Source: Shewanella psychrophila (lineage in GTDB: Bacteria; Pseudomonadota; Gammaproteobacteria; Enterobacterales; Shewanellaceae). From it: DNA of 64,000 nucleotides. The stretch lies in NCBI RefSeq assembly GCF_002005305.1, contig NZ_CP014782.1, positions 3,596,001 through 3,660,000 of the forward strand. The letters are read 5' to 3'. Positions 1-8,809 of this stretch are shown in pieces; position 1 is the stretch's first letter, and every line of letters begins with the position of its first letter. The position numbers and the translations under genes are program-made. The notes under the pieces are model-generated. The model was not told the origin of the DNA, made no database searches, and saw only the letters and a list, made by a program, of their open reading frames with translations.

Positions 1-1064
1 CGCCATGCCTTACCAGCTAGTGCGCCGAGACCTGCACCGATTTCAAGATTATAGTTTTCTAAGAGTTGTTTACGCACCGCAGCATCATCGATACCCTCAG
101 GAATATAGACGGCATTGAGTTGAGGCAAGCGGCAAGCCTCTTCCACCACAAACTTAAGACCTAACCCCTCTAAGCCTTGTTTGAGTACTTGGTGCATATC
201 GGCGTGACGTTGCCACGCAGCCTCTAATCCTTCATTGGCCAGCAGGCGTAGAGACTCATGCAGGGCATAAAGTGCATTGACTGGGGCTGTATGATGATAA
301 CTGCGCTTGGCACTATTATCTGTACTGCCACTCCAATAGCCCATAACCAGAGTCTGATCCAAAAACCAACTCTGCACCGGGGTGGCGCGACTCTTGATTT
401 TATCTACCGCGGCTGGAGAAAATGACACAGGCGACAGGCCAGGGACACAAGAGAGGCACTTCTGACTACCGGCATAGATGGCATCGATTCCCCACTCATC
501 GACTCTTAGCTCGACACCACCGACTGAAGTCACGGCATCAACAATTGATAAACAATCATATTGCTTCGCCAGAGCACACAATGTTTTAGCGTCAGACAGA
601 GCACCTGTTGAGGTCTCGGCATGAACAAAAGCAACAAACTTAGCATCTGGATGAGCCTTTAATGTCGCCTCCACATCGCTAGGGCTGACCGCCTCTCCCC
701 ACTCATTATCGACAACCACAGCCGTGGCTCCGACTCGCTCAACGTTTTGGCGCATGCGTTCACCAAACACACCGTTGCGACAAACAATCACCTTCTCACC
801 CGCCTCAACTAAGTTAACAAAGCAGGTCTCCATGCCAGCGCTACCCGGCGCCGATACGGCTAAGGTCATCTCATTTTTAGTCTGGAAGGCATACTGAATA
901 AGTACCTTCAATTCGTCCATCATTGCGACAAATAGAGGATCTAAATGACCGATAGTGGGGCGCGCTTGAGCGGCTAATACTTCAGGGTAGACATCGGAAG
1001 GGCCGGGGCCCATCAAGGTCCTACGCGGGGGATTAAACGCATCGATACTAGGTGCTGATAACAT
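1..1064 (-). CDS. Class V aminotransferase (alanine/serine-glyoxylate type), 3' end cut off by window edge
   Basis: PLP-dependent fold-type I aminotransferase of the alanine-glyoxylate / serine-pyruvate group, cytosolic. The minus-strand frame is open from the ATG at 1064 to the window edge, so the C-terminus is missing. Translation begins MLSAPSIDAFNPPRRTLMGP; the family hallmarks seen are the N-terminal GPGPS, an SAPGSAGMETCFVN segment in the cofactor region, and GSQKCLS, whose lysine should carry PLP. A good ribosome site (AGGAAG) lies 6 bases before the ATG. It is transcribed away from the ilv genes, separated from ilvA by a terminator and a MITE-like element, so it is probably an independent unit. 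Exact substrate pair cannot be decided from sequence. Confidence 0.85.
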   Translation of the reverse strand, partial: MLSAPSIDAFNPPRRTLMGPGPSDVYPEVLAAQARPTIGHLDPLFVAMMDELKVLIQYAFQTKNEMTLAVSAPGSAGMETCFVNLVEAGEKVIVCRNGVFGERMRQNVERVGATAVVVDNEWGEAVSPSDVEATLKAHPDAKFVAFVHAETSTGALSDAKTLCALAKQYDCLSIVDAVTSVGGVELRVDEWGIDAIYAGSQKCLSCVPGLSPVSFSPAAVDKIKSRATPVQSWFLDQTLVMGYWSGSTDNSAKRSYHHTAPVNALYALHESLRLLANEGLEAAWQRHADMHQVLKQGLEGLGLKFVVEEACRLPQLNAVYIPEGIDDAAVRKQLLENYNLEIGAGLGALAGKAW

Positions 1065-1092
1065 ATTACTTCCTCGAAAATTCCTTATCAAT

Positions 1093-1343
1093 ATACCAAT
1101 AGGTATAAGAAAGTGGCCAACTCAGAGTTATTTTGGGCTGCATAATTCAAGGCGAAAAAGTGAGGCCTTTTGAACTCATTCAACACCGAAGTAGTCTGCC
1201 AAAAACACTCCTGAAAGGCGAGGTTTAGCACTTCCGAGGCGTTAACGAGCTTAAACGTAGAATAACTATGTTCCTCACTCGTTGCCTTGCCTCACAAGCG
1301 CTAAACTCTCGCTCAGTGACCACACCTTTATACTGATTGGTAT
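1093..1343. repeat. MITE-like element with terminal inverted repeats
   Basis: The two ends are inverted copies: ATACCAAT at 1093-1100 and ATTGGTAT at 1336-1343, with similarity continuing inward to about 24 bases (both ends run GTATAA, then AGTGG or GTGTGG). The interior has no long frame. Its shape (about 250 bp, no transposase) fits a non-autonomous miniature element of the sort dispersed in Shewanella genomes. It occupies the gap between the aminotransferase and ilvA; the rest of that gap (1344-1536) shows nothing recognisable. Target-site duplication is not clear. Confidence 0.6.
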
Positions 1344-1536
1344 TAAAGATAAGGTTTAACCATTTGATTAACCTCTTGCCTTGAGACAAGAGACTTCTTC
1401 CCTACGCATTAAATTATCTAGAGTGACCTATTTATGCAGTACCTTGCGGCATCTTATTTTCTATTTGTGCCTATCACAAGTGGACTTAAGACTATGGCTT
1501 AATATCCAAATTCAAACTAGCGTTTAAAAGATAACA

Positions 1537-1560
1537 TAAAAAAGGACGCATATGCGTCCT
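1537..1560 (-). terminator. Intrinsic terminator of the ilvGMEDA operon
   Basis: A perfect 18-base palindrome (AGGACGCATATGCGTCCT, 1543-1560) is followed on the minus strand by a run of T (1537-1542). It lies 41 bases past the ilvA stop. Confidence 0.88.
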
Positions 1561-1600
1561 CTGTGTTATTCACTATTCAAGCCTACGGCTCATAATGCTC

Positions 1601-3151
1601 TTAATCTCGGTTATCCAAGAAGAGCTTATAAGCCGGACTCTGGGTTTCTTCATGATAGACGAAACCTAATTCGGTTAAGAATTGCTGGAATGCCTGGTTA
1701 TCGGACTCTGGAACCTCAAAACCAGCCAAGACACGACCGAAGGCGGCGCCATGGTTACGATAATGGAATAAACTGATATTCCATTTACTCTGTAGGGTCG
1801 TCAGAAACTTGAACAAGGCGCCGGGATGCTCTGGGAACTCGAAGCTGAACAAACGCTCATCAAGTTCCTCCGGCGGATGCCCCCCCACCATATAGCGCAC
1901 ATGTAATTTAGCCGTCTCATCATGAGAGAGGTCTTGCACCTCAAAGCCGTCATTCTCCAGCCTTGCGATAATTTCATCCAGCTCACTCTGGCCTTCCGTT
2001 AGACGGATCCCGGCAAAAACCACCGCTTTATCTCGGCTACTGAATCGATAATTAAACTCTGTCATCACACGTTTTTCTAACAGCTCACAAAAACGCAGGA
2101 AGATACCTGGTCGTTCGGGGACTTTAACTGCCAAAATAGCTTCTTTCTTCTCCCCAAGCTCGCAGCGCTCGGAAACATATCTCAGGCTATGAAAGTTAAC
2201 ATTGGCACCACTAAGAATGGCGGCCACCTTCTCGCCTCTACCAGCATCGCCCATATATTTCTTTAGGCCCGCCAGAGACAGAGCGCCGGCTGGTTCCGCT
2301 ATGGCGCGGGTATCTTCGAAGATATCTTTAACCGCGGCGCAGATCTCATCTGAGCTTACAGTTATCACACCATCCACATACTGACGTGCGACTTCGAATG
2401 GCGCCGCGCCAATCTGCTTAACGGCGACGCCGTCGGCAAATAAGCCTACCTGAGGCAACACAACACGCTCATCGGCTTCTAATGCAGCCTTTAAACAGGC
2501 TGAATCTTCTGGCTCGACAGCGATGATTTTCACTTTTGGCATCACTGCTTTATAAAACGCGGCAATACCGGCGATCAAACCACCACCACCAACGGGTACA
2601 AAGACGATCTCTAAGTCCCTTTGCTGTTGCAGCATCTCTTGCGCGACAGTCCCTTGACCGGCGATCACAGCCTCATCATCGAATGGGGCAACATACACCC
2701 GCCCTTCTGTTTCAGCGAGTTTTTGAGCATGACCATTGGCCTGATCAAACGCCTGACCATGAAGAACAACTTCACCGCCGAGTCGTCTAACCGCATCAAC
2801 TTTAATCTCTGGTGTAGTTTCAGGCATCACGATAATGGCGCTAATGCCACGGGCGGCTGCAGACATGGCAACCCCTTGAGCATGATTGCCTGCAGACGCA
2901 CATACAACACCACGCTGACACTCATCGGCAGTGAGTTCAGAGATCTTGTTATAAGCCCCCCGCAGCTTGAAAGAGTGCACAGGTTGCATATCTTCACGCT
3001 TGAGAAACACCTGGCAGCCCAAGCGGGCCGACAGCTTATTCAAACTAGAGAGCGGCGTGACTTTAGCCACATCATAGACAGAAGACAATAAAGTCTTCTG
3101 TAGATAATAGTGGGCCAGATCTACGTTAGGTTTTGGGGCTACTGCCAACAT
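1601..3151 (-). CDS. ilvA: Threonine dehydratase (deaminase), biosynthetic
   Basis: Converts threonine to 2-oxobutanoate and ammonia, the first committed step to isoleucine; cytosolic, PLP-dependent, normally feedback-inhibited by isoleucine. The start is the ATG at 3151, 1 base past the ilvD stop and behind a strong GGAGG site; this gives 516 residues, close to the 514 of the E. coli enzyme. An upstream in-frame ATG at 3175 lies inside ilvD and lacks such a site. The catalytic domain (about 1-320) has SFKLRGAYNK with the PLP lysine at 62 and a GGGGLIAG phosphate-binding loop; the last 190 residues form the paired ACT-like regulatory domains. Last gene of ilvGMEDA. Confidence 0.97.
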   Translation of the reverse strand: MLAVAPKPNVDLAHYYLQKTLLSSVYDVAKVTPLSSLNKLSARLGCQVFLKREDMQPVHSFKLRGAYNKISELTADECQRGVVCASAGNHAQGVAMSAAARGISAIIVMPETTPEIKVDAVRRLGGEVVLHGQAFDQANGHAQKLAETEGRVYVAPFDDEAVIAGQGTVAQEMLQQQRDLEIVFVPVGGGGLIAGIAAFYKAVMPKVKIIAVEPEDSACLKAALEADERVVLPQVGLFADGVAVKQIGAAPFEVARQYVDGVITVSSDEICAAVKDIFEDTRAIAEPAGALSLAGLKKYMGDAGRGEKVAAILSGANVNFHSLRYVSERCELGEKKEAILAVKVPERPGIFLRFCELLEKRVMTEFNYRFSSRDKAVVFAGIRLTEGQSELDEIIARLENDGFEVQDLSHDETAKLHVRYMVGGHPPEELDERLFSFEFPEHPGALFKFLTTLQSKWNISLFHYRNHGAAFGRVLAGFEVPESDNQAFQQFLTELGFVYHEETQSPAYKLFLDNRD

Positions 3152-3152
3152 A

Positions 3153-5003
3153 TTAATCCTCCAGCATGGTGACATCTCTCACCGCGCCTTTATCGGCACT
3201 GGTCGCAAGCAAGGCATAGGCCTTGAGCGCTAGAGAAACAGAGCGTTCACGATCCACAGGCTTCCAGGCTTGCTTACCACGCCCTTCCATTGCATTACGA
3301 CGTGCTGCCAGTTCTGTATCACTGATAGCAAGTTTGATCGACCGCGCCGGAATATCAATCTCAATCCTATCACCGGTTTCAACCAAACCTATGGTGCCAC
3401 CAGCCGCAGCTTCAGGTGAAACATGGCCAATAGACAGGCCTGAAGTACCACCGGAGAAACGACCATCTGTGATAAGCGCACAAGCCTTACCCAGACCGCG
3501 AGACTTAAGGTAACTGGTTGGATAGAGCATCTCTTGCATGCCTGGGCCACCTTTAGGGCCTTCGTAGCGAATGACCACCACATCACCAGCAACCACTTCA
3601 CCACCTAAGATAGATGCAACGGCATCATCCTGGCTCTCAAAGACACGAGCCGAGCCGATAAAGGTATGATTCTCTTCATCCACACCCGCAGTTTTGACGA
3701 TACAACCGTCGATGGCGATATTGCCCGAAAGCACTGCTAAGCCACCTTCCTGACTAAATGCAAATTCACGTTTACGGATACAACCATCTTCGCGATCATC
3801 ATCCACACTATCCCAGCGACAACTTTGGCTAAAGGCCTTAGTCGTCGGGATACCTGCCGGGCCTGCGGAGAAGAACTGCCGAACGGCTGCATCCTGTGTC
3901 TGTACTATGTCCCATTTGGCCAGCACATCTTTCAGGCTTGCACCTGCCACATGGTAAGCATCGTTATGAATGAGGCCAGCTCGGTCGAGCTCGCCTAAGA
4001 TCCCCATCACGCCACCGGCTCGATGCACATCTTCCATATGATACTTGGGAGTCGAAGGTGCTACCTTACATAGATGAGGAACCAGACGGGATAATCTATC
4101 GATATCGTCCATAGTGAAATCAACTTTGGCCTCATGAGCCGACGCTAACAGGTGCAATACTGTGTTGCTAGAACCGCCCATGGCGATATCTAGAGTCATG
4201 GCATTCTCGAACGCCTTAAAGTTAGCAATATTACGTGGCAGTGCTGATTCATCGTCATGTTTGTAGTAACGAGTGGCCAAGTCCATGATACGGCGACCCG
4301 CCTCTAGGAAGAGCTCGCGACGATCGGCGTGAGTCGCCAACATTGAGCCATTACCCGGCAGAGACAGACCCAAAGCTTCGGTCAAACAATTCATCGAGTT
4401 AGCGGTAAACATTCCGGAACATGAACCACAGGTAGGACAAGCGCTACGCTCAATCTGCTCACTATCGGCATCCGATACACGATCGTCCGCCCCAGCCACC
4501 ATGGCATCCACCAGATCCAATTTAATGATCTTATCCGAAAGCTTAGTCTTACCCGCTTCCATAGGGCCACCGGAGACGAAGATCACTGGAATATTGAGAC
4601 GAAGGGCCGCCATCATCATGCCAGGGGTGATCTTGTCGCAATTTGAGATACACACCAAAGCATCGGCGCAGTGGGCATTAACCATATACTCAACGCTGTC
4701 AGCTATCAGCTCACGAGAAGGCAAACTATAGAGCATGCCGCCGTGTCCCATGGCTATACCGTCATCTACCGCGATAGTATTAAACTCTTTGGCGATTCCG
4801 CCCGCTTCTTCGATAGCACCAGCCACTAATGAGCCCATATCTTTGAGGTGCACGTGGCCGGGAACAAATTGAGTAAATGAGTTGGAAATCGCAATAATTG
4901 GCTTACCGAAATCACCATCTTTGACGCCGGTTGCACGCCATAGTGCGCGAGCTCCGGCCATGTTACGACCTTCGGTACTGGTAGCTGAACGTAATTTTGG
5001 CAT
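3153..5003 (-). CDS. ilvD: Dihydroxy-acid dehydratase
   Basis: Iron-sulfur enzyme that dehydrates the dihydroxy acids to the 2-oxo acid precursors of valine and isoleucine. It is 616 residues, the usual length. Conserved cluster regions are visible: CISNCDKITPGM with Cys122 and CPTCGSCSGMFTANSMNC with Cys192 and Cys195. It sits between ilvE (about 160 bases upstream, a gap holding a CTAG-rich repeat) and ilvA (1 base downstream), so it is translated in tandem with ilvA. No disruption is seen. Confidence 0.97.
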   Translation of the reverse strand: MPKLRSATSTEGRNMAGARALWRATGVKDGDFGKPIIAISNSFTQFVPGHVHLKDMGSLVAGAIEEAGGIAKEFNTIAVDDGIAMGHGGMLYSLPSRELIADSVEYMVNAHCADALVCISNCDKITPGMMMAALRLNIPVIFVSGGPMEAGKTKLSDKIIKLDLVDAMVAGADDRVSDADSEQIERSACPTCGSCSGMFTANSMNCLTEALGLSLPGNGSMLATHADRRELFLEAGRRIMDLATRYYKHDDESALPRNIANFKAFENAMTLDIAMGGSSNTVLHLLASAHEAKVDFTMDDIDRLSRLVPHLCKVAPSTPKYHMEDVHRAGGVMGILGELDRAGLIHNDAYHVAGASLKDVLAKWDIVQTQDAAVRQFFSAGPAGIPTTKAFSQSCRWDSVDDDREDGCIRKREFAFSQEGGLAVLSGNIAIDGCIVKTAGVDEENHTFIGSARVFESQDDAVASILGGEVVAGDVVVIRYEGPKGGPGMQEMLYPTSYLKSRGLGKACALITDGRFSGGTSGLSIGHVSPEAAAGGTIGLVETGDRIEIDIPARSIKLAISDTELAARRNAMEGRGKQAWKPVDRERSVSLALKAYALLATSADKGAVRDVTMLED

Positions 5004-5030
5004 TGCGATTATCCTGTTTTGAGAAGGTTC

Positions 5031-5161
5031 GAGATGCTAGTTCCTAGGAAGAGCAAACGATTCAAGCTTCTAATTAATTTTTTAAGCCTAAGAGTATAGA
5101 CTCTTGGGCATCTGTATTCTTTGCTACTCTAAATACTAGATTCCAGGTCCTAGAACCTAGG
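5031..5161. repeat. CTAG-rich intergenic repeat between ilvE and ilvD
   Basis: This stretch holds five CTAG tetramers, a rare word in most bacterial genomes, in overlapping words such as TTCCTAGGA, TCCTAGAACCTAGG and ACTAGA. A second cluster with the same words (GTTCCTAGGA, TCCTAGGAAC) lies at 20481-20517 upstream of uvrD. It probably belongs to a dispersed intergenic repeat family; its function is unknown. Confidence 0.45.
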
Positions 5162-5163
5162 TT

Positions 5164-6087
5164 CTATAATACTTCCAACCAGCCCCATTTGTCTTCGGTC
5201 TCACCAGTAAACAAACCGAAAAAGCTTTCCTGAATCGACTTGGTAATGGGGCCGCGCTTTCCGGCGCCAACATCAATTCTGTCGACGCTACGCACAGGCA
5301 CTATCTCAGCTGCTGTTCCCGTCATGAATATCTCATCGGCGAGATAGAGAAACTCACGAGACATGGCCTCTTCAACCACTTCATAACCCTTCTCTCGAGC
5401 CAAGGTTATAATGGTATCTCGGGTCAGACCCATCAGGATGGCCGACGTCGAAGGTGGAGTATAGATTTTACCCTTCTTGACCACGAACAGGTTGGCACCA
5501 GCGCCTTCGCTAACCAGACCATTGACATCCAAGGCTATACCTTCATCGAAACCATTACGTTTAGCTTCGGTGGATATCTGAATAGAAGATAGGTAGTTGC
5601 CACCGGCCTTAGCACCGGTAGGTATGGTGTTGGGTGCGAGACGATTCCAGGAGGTCACCGCCACATCGACCCCAGCTTCCATACTGTCCTCACCTAAATA
5701 GGCTCCCCATGGGAATGCCGCAACCATGACATCACACACGGCATCTTTAGGCGGGGTTATCCCCATGCCGACATCACCATAAAACGCCAATGGACGAATA
5801 TAGGCACTCTTGAGATCATTCTTCTGCACACTGTCAGTGCAAGCTTGCATCAGTTCATCCAAGGTATAAGGAATTGGCATGCGGTAAATCTTGGCCGAAT
5901 CGAACAGGCGCTGAACATGATCGGTTAGGCGAAATCCCGCCGGACCTAAGTGAGTATCATAGACTCGGATCCCTTCGAAGACAGAAGAGCCATAATGTAA
6001 GCCGTGAGACATCACATGCACCTTGGCATCACCCCAAGGCATTATCTCACCATTGAACCATATAAACTCTGCTTTCTTCGCGGTCAT
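5164..6087 (-). CDS. ilvE: Branched-chain amino acid aminotransferase
   Basis: PLP enzyme (fold type IV) for the last transamination to valine, isoleucine and leucine, using glutamate. The ATG at 6087 gives 307 residues starting MTAKKAEFIW, matching the E. coli N-terminus and length; a GAGGAA ribosome site precedes it. An in-frame ATG at 6111 would add eight residues. With the chosen start the PLP lysine of PTGAKAGGNYLSS falls at 160, the same number as in E. coli. Other landmarks are SHGLHYGSSVFEGIR near residue 27-41 and the EIFMTGTAAEI region near the C-terminus. Between ilvM and ilvD. Confidence 0.96.
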   Translation of the reverse strand: MTAKKAEFIWFNGEIMPWGDAKVHVMSHGLHYGSSVFEGIRVYDTHLGPAGFRLTDHVQRLFDSAKIYRMPIPYTLDELMQACTDSVQKNDLKSAYIRPLAFYGDVGMGITPPKDAVCDVMVAAFPWGAYLGEDSMEAGVDVAVTSWNRLAPNTIPTGAKAGGNYLSSIQISTEAKRNGFDEGIALDVNGLVSEGAGANLFVVKKGKIYTPPSTSAILMGLTRDTIITLAREKGYEVVEEAMSREFLYLADEIFMTGTAAEIVPVRSVDRIDVGAGKRGPITKSIQESFFGLFTGETEDKWGWLEVL

Positions 6088-6187
6088 CTCTATTTCCTCA
6101 CTCTTTTTCAATATTCAGTGCAACAGGCGTTAACTGTGCTTTGTTATTATCTCTAATCTAACAATCAGCCATCAGTAGTTATAAGCC

Positions 6188-6415
6188 TTAAGCTTGTACC
6201 TGGCAGTCGATAACATCGAAAAGCTTGTCCAACTGATTGGTCAGCAGCTCGATGGCCCTTTCGCTCTCGACTTGCATAGCAAGTTGAACGCTTTGATCAC
6301 CTTCTAACTGCATATTCATCTTGGTCACTTTAAAGCCACGATGACGTACCACTCTCAATACACGCTCCAACACTTCAGGCTGCTGCATTAAGGTTAAACT
6401 CAATTGATAACTCAT
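6188..6415 (-). CDS. ilvM: Acetolactate synthase II small (regulatory) subunit
   Basis: Short ACT-domain protein of 75 residues that partners IlvG to form acetolactate synthase isozyme II. The sequence is a single ACT-type domain (MSYQLSLTLMQQPEVLERVL start), without the longer C-terminal half of IlvH/IlvN types. AGGGAG lies 6 bases before the start. The gap to ilvG (6416-6525) is unusual because it contains a decayed second copy of the ilvG 3' end. Confidence 0.93.
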   Translation of the reverse strand: MSYQLSLTLMQQPEVLERVLRVVRHRGFKVTKMNMQLEGDQSVQLAMQVESERAIELLTNQLDKLFDVIDCQVQA

Positions 6416-6456
6416 CTCTACTCCCTATCCACTTGTTCTTTATCTGCTTTGTGCTT

Positions 6457-6520
6457 TAGGTCTGTTTGTCCATCTCTTCCATCATGTCGTGACTATAAAC
6501 ACGCTCCTAGCGGGACTAGT
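6457..6520 (-). repeat. Diverged tandem copy of the ilvG 3' end
   Basis: The last about 60 bases of ilvG (6527-6586) recur immediately downstream at about 6457-6520. A 29-base core (6461-6489 and 6531-6559) is identical; the flanks differ at many positions, and the extra copy has 4 additional bases that put the tail out of frame. It is a remnant, not a coding extension. It lies between the ilvG stop and the ilvM ribosome site. Confidence 0.85.
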
Positions 6521-6525
6521 CTGCG

Positions 6526-8265
6526 TTAAGTCTGTTTGTCCATCTCTTCCATCATGTCGCGATTACAAGCCCCTGGTGGAACCAGTGGCCAGACATTGTG
6601 AGCATCATCAATCCTCACGTGCAGCAGGTATGGTCCTTCACAGTTCACTAAATGAGCTAACGCTTCTTCCACTTGATCTGTTGTGGTGATGGTGCGACCG
6701 GGAATATCGAATGCCGATGCCAAGGTGACAAAGTCCGGGTTATCGGAAAGATCAGTCTCGCTGTAACGCTCCTCGAAGAAGAGTTGCTGCCACTGTTTCA
6801 CCATGCCCAGCTTTTGGTTGTCGATAAGCAGAATTTTTACCGCCAACTTGCGACGCTTGATAGTCGTAAGCTCTTGCACGTTCATCATAAAAGAACCATC
6901 GCCAGAGACTACGACTACAGTAGCATCGGGACGAGACACCTTAGCGCCAATAGCGGCCGGAAGGCCGAAGCCCATGGTACCCAAACCTGAGCTGGACAAG
7001 TGATCTTCAGGATTACGGAACCACATATGCTGCGCCACCCACATCTGATGTTGGCCAACATCACAAGTCACAACGCTATCCTCAGGCAGTTTATCGGCTA
7101 AGCGATTTAACATAGCAGGGGCAAAAATAAGCTCACCGGGACGATCATAATTCCACTTATGCTCGGCTTTTAGCTGCTCAACTTCGACGCGCCAGGGAGC
7201 AATATCCAGCTCCGCGGCCAATGCAGGTAACACTTGACGTAAATCGCCGGCGATGGCTACTTCTGGTAGACGCAGCTTACCGAGTTCAGCCGCATCGATA
7301 TCTAGATGAATCACCTTTGCGTGTTCGGCAAAAGTAGCTAAACGACCGGTAACCCTGTCATCGAAACGCGCGCCGACCACGATTAACAGGTCACACTCCT
7401 GAACGGCAATATTTGCTGCTTTCGAGCCATGCATGCCTAACATGCCTAAATAACCCGCTGTATCTTTCTCGATGGAACCCAGGCCCTTAAGCGTTGCCAC
7501 AGAAGGAACCCCAGTCACCTCAATAAATTCACGTAACTGAGGAACGGCTCTTGCCATACCTACGCCACCACCCACATAGAGCATCGGCTTACAGGCTTGC
7601 TTGAGCAAGGCCAATGCATCATCGAGTTTGCAAGTCTCAGCTTCCGGCTGAGGATACTTCTCCTGATTAGGCGTAAAGTAGTCGAGCATCCCAATCTGAA
7701 TATCTTTAGGAATATCCACCAGCACAGGACCTGGTCGGCCCGAAGCCGCGATCTCGAACGCCTTATACAGAGTCGGAACCAGCTCTTCTATCTTTGTCAC
7801 CATGAAGCTGTGCTTAGTACACGATAGCGACATACCCAGAACATCGATTTCCTGAAACGCATCGGTACCAATAACCGCAGTAGATACCTGACCAGTAATG
7901 GCTACCACAGGTACAGAATCGAGTAAGGCATCGGCTAATGAGGTCACCAGGTTTGTTGCACCTGGGCCAGATGTAGCAAAACACACGCCTGTCTTGCCTG
8001 TCGCGCGGGCATAGCCTAGGGCTGCAAATGCGGCTCCCTGCTCATGGCGACTCAACAGGTGCTCAACAGGGGCCCCATAGAGTGCGTCGTAGATAGGCAT
8101 AATAGCGCCACCTGGGTAACCAAAGATGTTAGTGACGCCATGGTCGACTAATGCCTTGATAACCGCATCGGCACCACGCATTCTTTGTAGAGAATGAGTC
8201 TCGCCTTGCTCTACCTGTCCGCTCTCCGGATCACCTTGCTGTGTTTGCCCTTGTTCCATTTGCAT
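6526..8265 (-). CDS. ilvG: Acetolactate synthase II large (catalytic) subunit
   Basis: Thiamine-diphosphate enzyme that condenses pyruvate with pyruvate or 2-oxobutanoate, the first common step of the branched-chain pathway. The three-domain layout of the family is intact, with GYPGGAIMPIYDALYG, the catalytic glutamate in SRHEQGAAF, and the diphosphate/metal motif GDGSFMMN. The ATG at 8265 gives 579 residues with a hydrophilic Gln/Glu-rich 28-residue head. A second ATG at 8181 would give 551 residues, close to E. coli IlvG (548), and would put the catalytic glutamate at 47 as there; the start is therefore uncertain. The frame is intact. First enzyme gene after the ilvL attenuator. Confidence 0.96.
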   Translation of the reverse strand: MQMEQGQTQQGDPESGQVEQGETHSLQRMRGADAVIKALVDHGVTNIFGYPGGAIMPIYDALYGAPVEHLLSRHEQGAAFAALGYARATGKTGVCFATSGPGATNLVTSLADALLDSVPVVAITGQVSTAVIGTDAFQEIDVLGMSLSCTKHSFMVTKIEELVPTLYKAFEIAASGRPGPVLVDIPKDIQIGMLDYFTPNQEKYPQPEAETCKLDDALALLKQACKPMLYVGGGVGMARAVPQLREFIEVTGVPSVATLKGLGSIEKDTAGYLGMLGMHGSKAANIAVQECDLLIVVGARFDDRVTGRLATFAEHAKVIHLDIDAAELGKLRLPEVAIAGDLRQVLPALAAELDIAPWRVEVEQLKAEHKWNYDRPGELIFAPAMLNRLADKLPEDSVVTCDVGQHQMWVAQHMWFRNPEDHLSSSGLGTMGFGLPAAIGAKVSRPDATVVVVSGDGSFMMNVQELTTIKRRKLAVKILLIDNQKLGMVKQWQQLFFEERYSETDLSDNPDFVTLASAFDIPGRTITTTDQVEEALAHLVNCEGPYLLHVRIDDAHNVWPLVPPGACNRDMMEEMDKQT

Positions 8266-8345
8266 CTCTCACTCTCTGCTGAACATTCACTGTCCAGTAT
8301 TTGTAGGGGAAAGCCTTAGTCTTATGCTTTCATCTGGGCTTTAAA

Positions 8346-8381
8346 CGAAAAACCCCCCGGTCCTTTCGGAGCGGGGGGGTT
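8346..8381 (-). terminator. ilv attenuator terminator with competing antiterminator
   Basis: The minus-strand RNA contains AACCCCCCCGCUCC, a GAAA loop, GGACCGGGGGGUU and then UUUUU, a strong intrinsic terminator between ilvL and ilvG. Inside the leader-peptide region the RNA segment AGCGGGGGG (plus strand 8427-8435) is a perfect 9-base complement of CCCCCCGCU in the terminator's 5' arm (plus strand 8370-8378). The two pairings exclude each other. This is classic attenuation: a ribosome stalled on Ile/Val/Leu codons favours the antiterminator. Confidence 0.9.
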
Positions 8382-8400
8382 AGTTGCAATCTTTACCTAA

Positions 8401-8496
8401 TTAGGTGTTTCGATGCGCCATGGGAGCCCCCCGCTGTGATCTAATAATCACCACGGTAATAATCTCAATAATGAGTAGGGCAGCTTGGTTTATCAT
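8401..8496 (-). CDS. ilvL: ilvGMEDA leader peptide
   Basis: A 31-residue frame from ATG 8496 to TAA 8401, starting MINQAALLIIEIITVVII. Eleven of its first 18 residues are Ile, Val or Leu, with Ile-Ile three times and Val-Val once. It ends 20 bases before the attenuator hairpin, and its 3' half encodes the antiterminator strand. These are the defining properties of IlvL, whose translation senses charged Ile-, Val- and Leu-tRNA. The peptide itself probably has no further role. An AGGAAA site lies upstream at a rather long spacing (about 12 bases). The sequence is not similar to E. coli IlvL except in composition. Confidence 0.9.
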   Translation of the reverse strand: MINQAALLIIEIITVVIIRSQRGAPMAHRNT

Positions 8497-8809
8497 GTTT
8501 ACACTGTTTCCTAATTAGTTTGCTTAAATTCGGTGTCCGTTTGATTCGCTCTCGAGAGAGCATTCATCCTCAAGACCCTTAATCAATACCACAAAGCCAA
8601 TAAAAAACACAACAAAAACCTGTTTACCTAGAAGAAACGTTTAGTTTCAATATTCAAACGATAACATTCAGCCAGCGTTTTAAACGACTCGGTAACCTCG
8701 CCTCAATCTTGAAATTATTCTTTTACTTCAATGTTTTGTTTCTGTGTTCTTTGCTGTTCTAGCGATTAAGCCCGGCTCGGTCACTGGGCTTAATCAGCTT
8801 TGAATCTGA
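8497..8809. other. ilvC-ilvL intergenic region: ilvL upstream region and 10-bp inverted repeat
   Basis: This 313-base gap must hold the promoter of the ilvL-ilvGMEDA unit; no convincing -35/-10 pair could be picked. Next to the ilvC stop, 8764-8773 (GATTAAGCCC) and 8786-8795 (GGGCTTAATC) form a perfect 10-base inverted repeat with a 12-base loop. It lacks a T run on the minus strand, so it may be a weak terminator or an mRNA-stabilising hairpin for ilvC. Confidence 0.5.

Noticed and set aside
2621..3091. Long plus-strand frame opposite ilvA
   Set aside because: Shadow of a highly conserved gene on the other strand; no start signal or family match.
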